Shown: positions 47,127-59,156 of the stretch, piece by piece
Layout: each line of letters opens with the position of its first letter
How positions within the stretch are numbered: the first letter of the stretch is position 1
Assembly (NCBI GenBank): GCA_027382625.1
Contig: JAJKFJ010020742.1
Coordinates: forward strand, 53,734 to 117,733
Length of the DNA: 64,000 nt
Reading direction: 5' to 3'
Source of the DNA: Tetmemena sp. SeJ-2015
Lineage: Eukaryota; Ciliophora; Spirotrichea; Sporadotrichida; Oxytrichidae
The notes under the pieces: generated by a model
Seen by the model: the letters and a program-made list of their open reading frames with translations, nothing else
What the model was told of the DNA's origin: nothing
The model's database searches: none
Translations under genes and position numbers: made by a program

Positions 47127-47723
47127 ATGGAAAGTGAAAATGAGATTTCAGAAAGAAGCTATAATATTAATTTTATGCAATTTAAACAACAAATTTTATT
47201 ATATGGGTATGTTGGTTCACCAACTCTGAGCAGTTTGAATCAGTTGAATAGCCAGGAATTAGTTGCCCAATCACCCTCAACAAGAGAGACAACTTATCAA
47301 TATGGACTCAACAGAAAAGAAACAACTTCCTACTCCCAACTTACTCAGGCAAACTTAATCCGCAACTATCCAAGATCTCGACTTGTCAACTAGCCATACC
47401 TCTACAGTTAAATCAATTTAGTTTAAAAATAATAATAAGTCTTTAATGAAGAAGTCTTTATTTAAAGCAATTAAATTTCTGTAAATGGAAGTGCTCGTAC
47501 TTATTAATTTAAATAGAGCTAAATTATAAATTTTAAAAGTTCCAGCAGCTCTTCCAAAGGATTTCTAAATGAATTTAATACTAATTCGTTTTAAAGCTCT
47601 CAAAGAACTTCCAACAACGAGTTAACCTTTCAAACAAGCACTTCTAACGCTTTTCATCAACCTCCTTAGCTATCTAAACCTAACAAAAGCATTCTACGCT
47701 AGTAAGAAACTGGCCACATTTGA
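47127..47723 (+). CDS. Gln/Asn/Ser-rich small protein, intact ORF
   Basis: An uninterrupted frame of about 198 codons from ATG 47127 (MESENEISERSYNIN) to TGA 47721-47723, with about twenty TAA/TAG read as Gln. Rich in Asn, Ser, Gln, Thr and Tyr (SSSSSSKGFLNEF, TSTSNAFHQPP); no domain or membrane segment. The prion-like composition suggests a disordered protein. An upstream ATG at 47064 is in another frame. Confidence 0.5.
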
Positions 47724-48069
47724 GCTTTTGTAGACTTATAAGTTTACCTCAAGTTTTTTATTCAAGTTCTGTGACAAATTTACTCTCAAATTAGACTTTC
47801 TTTCTATAAGTTCAGTTTTTTTATTTCAAACTTAATTTCTGAATTATCAGTCCTAAAAATTGAATTGAATTGAGTAAATTATTAATATAATTTTTTTAAA
47901 TGGATTAAATCTTGGGTTTTGCTTTCTAAATTGGTAAAAATTCTCGAAGTAATTTATTTGAAGGTTTTGAAGTGTTTCTCTTCTTTTAGAGTTATTTTCT
48001 TTGTCATATTTTAATAAAAATATTTTTAAAAATGTCCTAAAAACCTTAATCTCAATCAAATTAAAAAGG

Positions 48070-48606
48070 TCATTCATACTAAATCATTAAAGTATCATTA
48101 ATTTCCTTCTTGAAATTTTAATAATTACTTTGATATGATTTCTGAATGTACTTGTTTATAGCATCTGCAATATATATTGAAGATAGCTTATCAATACTTG
48201 TAGGAGATGTTTTAAAGGAAGAAGTTTTCTCCCTCTTGGCCTATCTCTCATTAAGATATCTCTGCAATATGAGAATCAAGTCCTAAACTTTCCTATTTCT
48301 TTGGAGGTTCTTCTACTTGGAGACTTGCTGCTCAAACTTATTCTCGTTTTCTTTCCTCTGCTGTGCTCTTATCTTTTCAAGAATCTCCTACTCAGTTAAA
48401 TAGAAGCAAAAAACTTCATCACGTTTATAATATATGAGTAAGTTCTCTCTTGAATCTCTCTGATGGAGTCATCAACCTGCTTCTCAGTTACTACATTCAA
48501 GTGATGGTCCAGCTACTGGTTTATCTTCCTTATCGATTCATCGAATGCTCCAGACACAAATTACTTCAACCATAAGAATGAATCGATCAATCAAAAGACA
48601 TAGCAA
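48070..48606 (-). CDS. small coiled-coil protein, unknown
   Basis: The minus strand reads FVSGAFDESIRKINQQLDHH...DDSIREIQERT, then after a 47-bp IES EQEILEKIRAQQRKENENKF...LILILQRYLNERQAKREK, ending NDTLMIQYE at TGA 48070-48072. Strongly helical and charged. The start lies near 48606 (MSF...) but a small insert there is not resolved. Confidence 0.55.
48394..48440 (-). other. IES, pointer AGTT (AACT on the coding strand)
   Basis: AGTT at 48394-48397 and 48441-48444 on the plus strand. Removing 47 bp joins REIQERT to EQEILEKIR in frame. Confidence 0.75.
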
Positions 48607-48627
48607 ATTGAATTTAATTAACTGTAA

Positions 48628-49696
48628 TCAGATAGTGAAATGCTCAAACACCTCCACTTTGTTCTCAGTCAGTCTGAATTTAACATTCTTAACTATTTGA
48701 TCATCGTTTATATTCAACCCTCCTGAACTAGCACTTCTATTTGTTATGATATTCAAGCTGACCATGAACATCCCTTGAGTAGCCACTCAGGTTTCTGCTA
48801 ACTTCAAAGACCTAGTCAAACACTGAATTCTTCAAGTCTCTATAGAAATCGATAGCCATGGTTGCTTCATCAAACAGATCCCTGTTAAAGCCCAAAGCTA
48901 AGTTAGTTTGGCTGTCTTTCTCAGTTAAATTAAAATTAAAGCATAAAGTTAGATTTAGGAACTCATTAACTATCTCTATGAAGTCTAGCTCACTCTTAGA
49001 GTAGCTTCCATTCAATAAGATGTTCAAGTTGTCAACAAATAGCATCTAGATATATTTAAAACAATGACTAGGACAGTCTTTCCATCTGCTTTCATGGTTT
49101 GAGTGCTTTTTCGATCTTGATAAAAAGCTGCTTGAAATTGCTGACCTGCATTTAGTCGCTCTCAACAAGTGTGAAGGAATGGAATTGAAGTTTCTTGGGT
49201 AGCTTTGATGTGTGAGTATTTGGAATGGCCTATGAGAGAGGCAGATTGTCAAATACGTTATAGTCGAATGGCTTTGCGAATAAGTCAATGTACCCCAACT
49301 AAGAATTATCAATCAGGCTTTGCAAATTTAATCCCTAAAATAATGATTAAAACATCTGAGACTTATTTACCAGCTTCTTCAATACTGCCTGATAATGCGA
49401 GAAAGACTATTGTGCTGCTATCAATATTTTGGTAAAATAATTGAATTCAAATATTATTAAAGATATAGCTTAATATATTCTAATGTATTAATTTATTGGA
49501 TAGAACTCCATTGTTCTAATTTCTCAAATAAGATTCCAGAAGACTATAGAGAACGAATTCCCCAGAGCAAGCATTGCTATCTTCAATCACCAGTTTATGG
49601 TCTAACTAAAATTTAAACTCTAAAGAACTTACTTCGAGGCACATTTTCTGAGGAAAACTCAAAGCCTGGAATCAACTGATTTAGTTTTGCAAACAT
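48628..49696 (-). CDS. ELP6: Elongator complex protein 6 (ELP6)
   Basis: Elongator modifies wobble uridines in tRNA; ELP4-5-6 form a RecA-like hexamer that binds tRNA. The minus strand gives, in order, MFAKLNQLIPGFEFSSENVP, KLVIEDSNACSGEFVLYSLL, STIVFLALSGSIEE, YIDLFAKPFDYNVFDNL, FIKIEKAL, KTVLVI then a DNLNILLNGSYSKSELDFI strand-helix like the ELP6 'LLVDDLSVLLSLG' region, and SGYSRDVHGQL, matching the conserved FCRDVHGQL near the ELP6 end. Start ATG 49696, stop TGA 48628-48630. A probable GT-AG intron (about 49600-49640) and several frame changes (49310, 49060, 48700) break it; their borders are only partly resolved. As in ELP6 generally, no Walker A motif is seen. Confidence 0.75.
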
Positions 49697-49913
49697 GTTT
49701 AATGAAATGATTATTTAATTCTATAATTTGGGGGTATATTTTATAGAATATTTTGATATAATTTATTCAATAGCATCATATATGATCCCTAATTTAATAA
49801 ATTGAAGGTTGCTTAAATAATTATTTGGGCTAATTATGTTAAATTAATCTACTTAAAAGTCACAATTTCCAAGTTCAACATCATCATGATTGCAAATAAG
49901 CTATTCCATATTC

Positions 49914-51594
49914 TCAAGCAAAGACTCTCTGATCGATGTGTTGGAAGACCATTGGTTTCTTAAGTGGCTTCTGGGTGGGATCTATTAAAGGTAAATATTG
50001 ACTATAGGAACTTACAAAGTACCTCTTCAGGAAGATTGAGTGACTGAAGAAGGCTGTGTTAGAGTTGCTCTGCCATATAAGTGACTGGGTATTTTTCCCT
50101 CTCCTGCTCATCTTGCCATCTAGACTCCACCTTATTTTTAACTTCCTTTAGTCTGTCCTACTCTGCCTGGATCATATCAACTGCGTTTGGTTTATCTAGG
50201 GCTCTAAATCTCTCTTAGATGTGATTTCTAGCATCCTCCAGTGACACGTTATTTCTATCTATAAATCAATTCAATATCGAATTTAATTGCTTATCAAAGT
50301 AAAAAGAACATCGTACTTCATATTTCAAAGACCCTGTTTTATAAAAGATAAAATATTGCAATTAAAATATAATAAATTCTAGCTATATTATCTCTGGCGT
50401 AAACTTGTTACTGATTATCTATGATTAAAAATTAAGGGTTTAATTTAGACATCAGCCTTGATATCGAACTTAGCATTTAATTTTTCAAGGTTTTGTTCAG
50501 TAAGAGTAGGCTGATAGCCAAGATTATTGCTCAGGTACAGGTTTCTTTCATACTTCTAATATTCCAGAGAGGTTTTGGCGTCCAACTCGCTAATACAAAG
50601 AGATTTAATTATGCAAGACAGAATTCAAAGTAATCATTAAGCAAATTAATTGACAAAAAAGTTTCCTTCATGCGAGAAACTTTGGGAATAGAGGAGCTAT
50701 TTCAAGTTAAACTATGAATAAAAATACACATCTACTTATTACTTTGATTAGTTTTAATTACCTCTATGCGATTTAAGGAGCTTCGAGTGTCTTCAGAACT
50801 CTACAAGTGAAATTATTTAACAAGATGCTCTTGGTAGGCATTTAATCTTACCTGATTTGCCTGTTTTTAAGATGCCTTCCATCAAGATACTCAATTGCCT
50901 TGTCGCAGTCATCAGCATTCTTAAGGTAAACAAATGCATATCCCTTAGGTCTGCCAGCTCTAAATTCATTATGAAGCTAAGTTTTTATTTACTTGTCTCT
51001 GGGAATTGCTACTTCATCTACTGCTATCATTCTACTCACGAATTGCTCAACTTCTATAAAGGAAACACTTAAATTGTTCTCTGGGGAAGACATCGTAGGG
51101 GATGTTCATGAGGTAGATCCTGCGTCTGATTTTAGCACTCTCGTTATGAGTGCTCAATCCCCTTTGCTCGAAGAAGGGAGTCACCTTCAGAACGTAATTA
51201 GACTAAATTAGAGTTCAAAATGAGGTCAATTTTAGTAATCATTGACGGCTATATTGTTGAAGAGATTGATTGCCTTGTTAACTGATGAGGCACTCTTGAA
51301 CAAAACTTGCGCCTTTCCAGTGAATTTACCCATCGTGTTGTTGATAAAGGAGATGCTCTCTATCTGGCCTGCAGCTCTCAAATGACTCGCCAACTCTTCT
51401 GGAGTCACATCAAATGGAACTTGCTCAATAAAGGCTTAAAAATACAAAAAGCTAGAAATTGAAGCTTTCTTAGTTTCAGTTGTAAATAGTCTCTGAGTTG
51501 GCATCAGCAGTTTATGTTGGAAGTGAGAAAATTGAGTATTTCTGCCCATCAGCATTCCAAATACAGAGTTCCTGTTGCAAATCAAATTCTTCAT
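49914..51594 (-). CDS. two-RRM RNA-binding protein, possibly mitochondrial, with helical C-terminus
   Basis: ATG 51594 opens MKNLICNRNSVFGMLMGRNT..., basic and with few acidic residues, like a mitochondrial targeting peptide (inference). First RRM: AFIEQVPFDVTPEELASHLR, then GKFTGKAQVLFKS. Second RRM: RIYLMNIPYDVFPREQ (RNP2) and RPKGYAFVYLKNADDCDKA (RNP1), with AIEYLDGRHLKNRQIR. A segment ELDAKTSLEYQKYERNLYLSN follows and, in the same direction, TGSLKYEVRCSFYFDRNNVS with a charged helix, ending MVFQHIDQRVFA at TGA 49914-49916. A 33-nt intron (50960-50992), a possible 30-bp IES (51434-51463), a GATA-pointer insert near 50240-50275 and an intron near 49985-50020 give the model. That the last part belongs to the same protein is inferred from continuity. 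Confidence 0.7.
50960..50992 (-). other. GT-AG intron in RRM gene
   Basis: The minus strand runs GTAAATAAA...GAATTTAG, 33 nt. Removal joins DEVAIPRDK to AGRPKGYAF, completing RRM2. Confidence 0.8.
51434..51463 (-). other. possible IES, pointer GCTT (AAGC on the coding strand)
   Basis: GCTT at 51434-51437 and 51464-51467. Removing 30 bp joins TTETKKA to FIEQVPFDV. The length is a multiple of three and the insert is open, so it could also be coding. Confidence 0.5.
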
Positions 51595-51683
51595 TTTTAT
51601 ATAAATTACTTGGGGGTGAGCTTTTATCATTAACCTATAAATCAAAATACAGCCTTTTTTCGCTTCCCATTTAATTATAATAA

Positions 51684-52612
51684 TCACAAATTTCCTATTT
51701 ATTTGACCTCATTAAAAAAAGATGCTATTGTATCTAAAGATGCTCGTGCGCCCCTTGCAAAGCGAGGATTTATGGTGTTTTATTACAAAATAAAATGAAC
51801 ATCACTCTAGTTGAGGGGATCCTTGATTTCGCTGGCTATTTTGCAACTTGTAGGAAAGTCGCTAGCCAAGACACTATCCTCATGTAACCCTCTTTCAATT
51901 ATTATTTGGCTGCGATATTTCAGTATTAGTTTCTAGCTCCTATACCGCTGTGTACCCACGGATTTATTCTCATCTCTAAGTGACCTTAGATCAGGAAAGA
52001 GCTTTGCAGTAATGTGTTTAACTTGACTTATAATATAATTTTACTTACTGTTTATAACCGATGATATTCTCTACTTTGATTAAGTGCAATAGAGAATTCT
52101 CTGCCCTCTGGTTATTTTAGGATATCCATGAGTTTTTTCTTCATCTTCTTTTATTATTGAAGCGCTTAAGTGAGAGCTTTCTCTGAATTTGTTATCTTAA
52201 TATAGTCTAGAAGATGCTACAAGCTTGATTTTTACTCATATAAATATAAGAGATTTATATGTTTTCTCATTGCGTTGAGGCCTATTTTTAAAATAAGTTT
52301 CAGAATAAGTTTGCACTCATCGCACACTATAAGCCAGAAACTGATCAGATCAGCCCTTCTTTCACTCGCTACTGGGAAGCCATTCTCTGCTTAGATGTCC
52401 TAGGATACAGCTTTAAAATGTGGGGTCCCACCTCATATGCACCATAAATTTGAGTTCCTTTTTAGCTGTATTTTCTTCTCAGAAAAATATGTCGACATGG
52501 CTCTGGTTTATATACCTCTTTAAGACAGAAGAGTCGTTTTTCTTATTTTTAAATCAGTAATCAGGTTCCCAATCCCACTCATCTCAATCAAATAAAGTAG
52601 AAGTATTTAACA
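51684..52612 (-). CDS. unknown protein with hydrophobic helix
   Basis: Minus-strand pieces: NKKNDSSVLKRYINQSHVDI near 52500; NGFPVASERRADLISFWLIV near 52350, followed by LILKLILKIGLNAMRKHINL near 52290; DYIKITNSEKA near 52190; and LFPDLRSLRDENKSVGTQRY near 51980, ending through RGARASLDTIASFFNEVKQ to TGA 51684-51686. Frame changes near 52470, 52150 and 52050. No family recognised. Confidence 0.45.
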
Positions 52613-53070
52613 TATTTAAGCATTTCTTAATTTTGAAGTTTTGTTGTAAATTACGAGATTGAGGCGGATTCACTTATTAATTTATAATCTATTTCAATCT
52701 TATTTTACATACTATTATAATTTTGTGTGAAAGTTTAGATTGTAGGATGAAGAGATGGGAAGAGGACGAGTATTAATTTTATATATTTTACTCACTATCT
52801 AAATTCAAATATTAAGCATTTTTTACGCACATTGCAGGGGAGTATATATATTTATTATAGGAATCTAAAAATAAGGATCTCATTTTGGGGTCTTATTATA
52901 TTTTTTCTTAATAATCTATACTTTGCTTTTTTCTTTTTATGAATCTGATATGAAATTATCGCGCTCTTAGAAAAATGCGAAATATGTATTTACTCTCTTC
53001 TTTATAGCTAAAATGCTTTCCATACAAATAAAAACGTTCATTTAGTGGCTTATAAGCTAATAGCGGACTC
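52613..53070. other. AT-rich intergenic spacer
   Basis: Long AT-rich stretch between two minus-strand genes. I see no coding pattern. Confidence 0.5.
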
Positions 53071-54076
53071 TCAGTGGAGCTTGGATCTGATTTTAGCTTG
53101 GTAGAGTTGCTGCTTTCTCTTTCTGTGGAGGTAAACGAAGGTATTGATGAAGTTGGGGATGCTTGCACAAATGTAGAAGAAAAATACCAACTGGTAATCG
53201 AAATCGAAGTTAAAGTAGTTGGGCATGCTCTTAGATAAATGCTAATGCTTCCTATTAAAATTTAGGTTAAAGTAAGCAAGAAAAATAAGATAAAGTGTGG
53301 ATAGAGTTGTTATTAAAGAACTCGAGTAAGAGTGAGCATGTTTTACTATCTAACTTACTTGATCTCTGGGAGAGTTTAGATAACCAAGATAAGTGAAAGC
53401 ACATATTCAATAACGTAGATCACATAGTATGAACTCATTCTGATGTAGTCAATCAAGTATATTTCATATTTAAGATCCATTGCCAGATAGGCGTTGTAAA
53501 AGTGTCTCACTATCTTGTTAAGGCAACGTATCAGCACCCAGTATATTACATACTCGTTCTAATCAGTAAAAGTTATTCTTTATATAGCCAGAGATTATAA
53601 AATATGCTAGTTTGTTAGATCCTTATAACCTTAATGCAAGCTAATCTCTACTTACAGATTGCTTAAATAAGTATCTTATTATAATTTTAAGATAAGTTGA
53701 ACGAGATAACTCCGAACCATATCCAAGTATTGATGACCATGTTAATTACAAGGTGCTGCTTAATTTTCTGAATTCCTAGGAAATGATGCACAAGTTCGAA
53801 GAAGGGGCAGAGCTCTGCATACTTGAAAATTCTCAATAAGTTATGGGGATCGCTATTTTCAGTGAACTTATATGCGCAAATATCATTTTTGGGAGCATCA
53901 TGCCATATCCTGTACACTATGAACACACTATAACTTCTATTAGTATACTGCTTTACAATAGTGAGTTCGAAGATATATCAAAAGCTTGCTTACCATCCGA
54001 AAATGTTGAAAGTGTTATAGAGCATAAGCCAAAACTTGGAGAGCTTCAATTTCTTCTCGAAGTATTCTTCTTGCAT
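53071..54076 (-). CDS. 3-hydroxyacyl-CoA dehydratase-like protein (HACD/PHS1 family)
   Basis: HACDs catalyse the third step of very-long-chain fatty-acid elongation in the ER membrane. The minus strand starts at ATG 54076: MQEEYFEKKLKLSKFWLMLY, then NTFNIFGW (first span, as in HACD YLxxYNxxxxxGW). After inserts come LRIFKYAELCPFFELVHHFL and GIQKIKQHLVINMVINTW, very like the HACD 'LEIxHxxxGIVRSxxxxT' region; then RMSSYYVIYVIEYVLS, in the place of the catalytic RYxxFYxLYPxG...E segment, though the Glu is not at the expected spacing. The last span is YQLVFFFYICASIPNFINTF, ending RKRKQQLYQAKIRSKLH at TGA 53071-53073. Family likely; catalytic competence uncertain. Confidence 0.65.
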
Positions 54077-54097
54077 CTTTAGCCGCCTTATTTTATT

Positions 54098-54126
54098 ATT
54101 TTAATCGAAAATAAAATTCTAATAAA
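54098..54126. repeat. 29-bp direct repeat, copy 1, upstream of HACD-like gene
   Basis: An identical 29-bp AT-rich sequence (core TTTTAATCGAAAATAAAA) occurs at 54098-54126 and 54753-54781. Each copy lies just upstream of the start of a minus-strand gene. Confidence 0.9.
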
Positions 54127-54246
54127 TTATTAGTATAAGAATTAATCAGCTCCAACTCTTTAAAGCTATAGCTTAATTAAATCAACAAGTATGATTTATT
54201 AAAATGGAAATTCAGAGGAAATTAGAGATTAGGAATTAAAGTGGTT

Positions 54247-54745
54247 TCAAATATTGACACCATGGGTGATCTTTGACTATTTAAAACCCCCTCTGTAATC
54301 CCCCTCATAAAATATAGGGCTATTACGGTTAGTGAAGCATTTCATGTACTCTCTAGTCTTTTGACCAGAGACAATGAAAGATTGCCAAAAGTTCGAAGTC
54401 CAAAAGAGACACTTGAGATCCATAAAACTGCACAATTGAATGCCACAATACTGCTCAAAAGATGAGAGCTGACTCGGCTGGGACACATGCTCGGTGCAGT
54501 GGACTGGTCAAAAGACGTGCACTCTGCCTTTAGTGTCTGATTCCAGGTGCCTCTTCGGTAATCTAGAGTGGCATCGTCAGTCTTCTACATGTCCTTCAAA
54601 TGTAAGATTCGTAGATTGTAGCTTATGATGATCACTAATGTATCGAAGTGTCTATAGAGCAACCAACTTTGATTTTATTTCCTCTTTTTTTTCTAATTGT
54701 CCATCGAGCTATTTAACCCCTTCTGCATCTTCCTACTGAAAGTCC
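54247..54745 (-). CDS. small unknown protein
   Basis: The minus strand has an N-terminal helix (EEDAEGVKQLDGQLEKKEEI, then LVALQTLRYISDHHKLQSTN) and a C-terminal part with LSSFEQYCGIQLCSFMDLKC, FWQSFIVSGQKTREYMKCFT and SPIFYEGDYRGGFKQSKITH, ending at TGA 54247-54249. Two frame changes lie between them. The Cys- and aromatic-rich C-terminus looks folded; no family recognised. Confidence 0.45.
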
Positions 54746-54752
54746 TATTTAT

Positions 54753-54781
54753 ATTTTAATCGAAAATAAAATTCTAATAAA
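54753..54781. repeat. 29-bp direct repeat, copy 2
   Basis: Second copy of the repeat at 54098-54126, at the upstream side of the small minus-strand gene and about 145 bp before the next plus-strand gene. Flanks outside the 29 bp are not conserved except a short TTAGTAT. Confidence 0.9.
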
Positions 54782-54925
54782 GTTTAGTATCAACTTCAAT
54801 TAATTATAGCTGACTCAATGAATGATTTAAAGCCCTTAGTCTTTTTAATTAAATTGAGGAGAAGGAGTTAATGAGTTGTAGTCTAATTTAAATTGAATTT
54901 TAAAATCAAATTGTACACTTCTAAA

Positions 54926-57900
54926 ATGGCTTTCTAATAGTCCTACACCTAATCTGAGGAAGACTTACTTTTCGGAGCATCAATCAAAACCTAGTCTTAA
55001 AATCCTTTAACTAAAAATAATGCTATTGACGATGAGGATGAAGATTTCATTCCCTCATCTAGTCATTTTGGAGAGCACAGAGCCACAATTGAAAGATTTG
55101 CCTAAAAGTTTGGAATCAAAATCAACACTTAAGAAGATCATAAAAAATCCAAAATTAATAGTCTCAATAAATTTATAGAAGATGATGAGGATGGAGCTTA
55201 GTTGAATAAGAACTCTTTAGAAAATTTAAACAAGGAAAATAAGGACAGCAATAACTCTCGGCTTTAAAATCTGAATGATGATTCTTCTATGCACTCTTTC
55301 AACCAGAATTCTAGCAAGTCAGATAGATCTTTCTCACATCAGTCTTCAAATAAGATTAAAGACTTGGAGAATCAAATGAGCATGATTGATGATTTTGACA
55401 CTCAAAAGTATAAAGAAAAACTCAAGTCTATAAGCTAAAATGTTATGATTCATTTCCACTGTTTCTTTTGTTACTCGTTAACTTGAGAATAAAAAGAATG
55501 GGCAGCATGCGAGCTAATTTACTTTAGGAGCACCCCTCCTAACTCAAGAAAAGCAGTTCTTCACTACTGAAAGTGACTATGTCACATTTTAAAATGAAAA
55601 TAGGACTGATTAACGAGTCCATACTGAAGTCAAAGCCTAATAGAACACTTTTGGCTCAAGCCAAGGTAACTCAAGAGGAAGGACATCCCAAGAAGATGAA
55701 GGGGACTCTTATTTGGAGCAAATTAAAAATAAGTACTTTAAAGACCTCAAACAAGAGGAGCAAGATGAAGGTTGGAGAGCAAAGCTCGATAAAATTAAGA
55801 AACAAGCTGGCTACTCAAATATAACCAAAGAGTCTGCATCTCAAAAGCCTAAAACGAAAGGGAATGGAGATAAAGTAAATCATATTTCTAGATAAGATTT
55901 GAAAGAGAACAATCTTCTTAGTGATATTCTTCTTAAATATGCAGATAATAAAAACTTAAGTATAATTGATGAACTCCAAGCAACTTCCTTCTCTCAGAGT
56001 TCCTCATAATAAGAAATAGATCCTGCTATTTCTTAATCTCCTAGGATTTCTGATCTCAGGAAAAAGTTCTCTCCCACCAGACTCTCATCTAAGGAGCAGG
56101 ATTTTGAGGATATCAAACAGAAGTACTTTGGGTAAAATAGTCCAGATAAGAGAAGAGACACAGAACTGAGGCAATCAAGTGAACACTTGTTTACTGAGAC
56201 ACTAACTCAAAATGACTTCATCAAGAAGTCTCAGGAACTTATTAATTCTAGTCTGGATGATCTCTTAAGCAATCTCAAAAGTCAATTTACTAAACTCGGA
56301 ATCCAAACTGCACAGACTAAATAGTCCTCTAAAGATTAAAGTTTGGACAATTCTAAAGTAAAGCCATACAAATTAAATGGGCCCATCAATCAAATTAGTG
56401 AGGAAGATGAAAGAGAGGATAACTATCAAATGAGAAGAGACCGAAGTTAGGATAACTTAAATAGTAGGTCATTAGAAAGACTTTCGCACAATAGTTCCTA
56501 GGATGAGATTAATCATAAGAATTCTCCAAGAGTGCTTTTAAGAGCAATAAAAGATGCGAGTCCTAATAAAATTTCATAGCATGATTCATAGAACAATTCT
56601 AAAACTGCTTCAGTTCGCAAGAGTTTGGAGCAGTTGACACTGCCTAAATCATCAGAAATTAAGACTCTCATTATGGATTAGTTTGTAAAAACTGACTTTC
56701 TTCAAGATGATAAAACTCTCAATCGAAATCAGAGATAAGGTTAAGAAGATATCAAAACTTCAGAAAAAGAAACTAATCCGATTATTTTTTAATTAATGAT
56801 ATTTATTTAGATTTAGCCTTTAGTTCAGAATAGCTAAAATGACTTAGAGATTATTAAATCAGAGAGAGAGGAATTAAATGAAGATGCTAACTCCTACTAG
56901 AATTTAAGTCTTTCAGAGAGTATGCAAACTATCCAGTTTTAGAATGGGTTAATGCTTACAAATAATTCACAGCAATTGCTGAACCTAAACTAATCAATGA
57001 AGTCTATTCGATCTGAGAAATAGACTGAAAATTAAGATGCAAAGCATTCATCAGCTGAGGCTACTCTGAAAAATTAAAATCAAAATAAAGATAGTCTTGA
57101 ACTTGAGAAAAAGAAAACTACTCCATAGAGAGCAAACGCGGTAAAGCTATCGATTCCTAAATATCATGAAGCAATACAAGTCAAGTAAATTTAAATCCAT
57201 AATAATATAATTTTCTTGCTTTTCATTAAGAGTTTAGCTTAATTTCGATAACGATGAAAGTTATTAAAGGGAATTCAGAGACATCTAGGATACTTTGAAA
57301 GCAATCAAGCAAATATATTATATATTTTCATAGTTGATTTAATGGAGAGCTCGCGAAGTGCTTCCAGAGACTTCAAAGCTGATATTTAGCAACTAGGAAG
57401 CGCAGAGTAAAGACTTGATACAAATAACATTATATTTACAAGCTCTTAATCACAAGATTAAATATCTATGATTGATAACCAAGAAATAGACTATAATCTT
57501 AGTGAAGATGAGGGTTTGAGTTTTAGAGATGACCAATCTTCTCTATATCCCTCAGCTAAGAAATTTTAGAGCAAAGTGAGGGATAGTCTTTAGCAAAATA
57601 CGTTTTTACAAGTTCTTAATTTCATTTAAATGAGTTTCTGAGAGAAAGTCGAGAGTCGATGACTAACTTTAAGATGAATGACTTAAGAGAATCTTAAGAT
57701 GAACTGAGAAAGATTAAGAACTCGGGAATGCTTTACAAACTGAGAGCTGAGTATAGAGAATCTTAAAATTAGAGAGCCGAAGAAGAGGATTAAATTAGTT
57801 TTCTATCGTCATGTGATTAGGAGGATTCAGAGTATATCATCGAAAATTAATAGCCAAAATTCCTCAGCAAAAATGTTGGACTTTAGAATAAAGGTGATAT

Positions 57901-58102
57901 TTCTAAAAAATTGGAGCCTAGTTAATTCAGTTATGCTGACCAAGAAATAAAAATGCTTATGAACATGCTACCTTTAGCTCATAGTAAGCTCTAGAGCTAA
58001 TCCTTAAATAAGGAATTAAGAACAAGAATAGAACAGAGCCTCAATAAAGTAGACTATTTAAACGAAAGGTTGAAATATTTACACAGTTTAAAGAATTAAT
58101 GA
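54926..58102 (+). CDS. large Asn/Ser/Gln-rich acidic protein
   Basis: ATG 54926 starts MAFQQSYTQSEEDLLFGASI; TGA 58100-58102 ends LNERLKYLHSLKNQ. About 900-1000 residues of low-complexity, charged sequence with repeated KYFxxLKQE/KQKYFG-type motifs (55725, 56120), short predicted helices and many SxxSL phosphosite-like clusters. Interruptions with TGA codons at 55430-55490, 56785-56840, 57190-57250, 57310-57345 and 57600-57645 are AT-rich and probably IESs. No enzyme domain. The C-terminal helix (KELRTRIEQSLNKVDYL) suggests oligomerisation or tethering; function unknown. Confidence 0.55.
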
Positions 58103-58181
58103 TTACCTTTATTGCATTGATTTGATGGGATTAGTTGTATTATTGATTGCCCAAGATATTTAAAATAATTTTGTTCAATTT

Positions 58182-59156
58182 ATGTTCAGAAAGAATCACA
58201 GCACTTAAAGCTCCAGTAAATCCTTTCTTGTTTGTAATGGCATCTGCCAAGCAAACGAATTATAAAAGACAGAAAAGCTTACAGAGATAGTAACACAACC
58301 TTATGTTAAAAAGTATAAGCTTTTGAACGAAGGCACCCAAAACACGAGGCACATGACTTACCTTCTTGAACAATAATAGAATCCTAAATTCAAGTAGCCA
58401 ATAGTAAATCATGAACTTCCCGAGGGTAATAGTAATTTAAACATTAAATACAGTCCTTCTTTCAAAATTTTCAAAGCACATAAGATTCCTCAAAAGGGAT
58501 ATAATTGTAATATGTCAGAAACTGTCCAACCACAGAACTATGAACTTAACTAACCGATTCTCTAAAAAGACCTGAGATAGGAAGAAACCTCTAAGCAGTT
58601 TAACTACTCGAGGCCTTGGAGACCTGAACCAGATTTTTCTATAAGCTCATATCCTTAATCTATGATGAATCCCACACTAGAGACTCACTACAGCTCAGGT
58701 TAACAGAATTTCAGTAATCAGCAGCTGCAGCCCTAATCAGATCAGATCCAGGATTCCTTCGATTTTCTTGTGAACTTGGAAACGAGTGTACCTCCTCTGC
58801 TTCACCACTCAGTAAAGTAAACTCACTTAGAGACTGTGGAAGAATCAAATGATGTGAGCAGCAATGAGTATGGCTCTCCCTACTTGACGCAATCACCAAT
58901 TTAGCACTCTAAAGAGTAAATACATTAAGTGCATAACCAAATTGCGCATCATGAAGTACCTCTGGACGAGATAGAACTCATGAAGGAAAAGAGGAAATTA
59001 GGAAAGAGAAAGTCATAGGTGCACTTATAGAATAATGAAGCAAAGGAAAAAGTATAATGTACACCTTAGAATTAAGAGGAGAGAGGGAAATGCATACTTA
59101 CAGAGCGCGAACTTCCACCAATTTTAGAGCTGAAGGAATAGGATAGCAATCAATGA
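58182..59156 (+). CDS. intact Gln/Glu/Pro-rich ORF, unknown
   Basis: A single uninterrupted frame of 324 codons from ATG 58182 (MFRKNHSTQSSSKSFLV) to TGA 59154-59156. Contains FSISSYPQSMMNPTLETHYS, FLVNLETSVPPLLHHSVK and a basic/acidic C-terminus (ELMKEKRKLGKRKSQ, REDLPP-like end ELPPILELKEQDSNQ). No membrane segment, no recognised domain. The absence of any IES contrasts with its neighbours. Confidence 0.6.
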
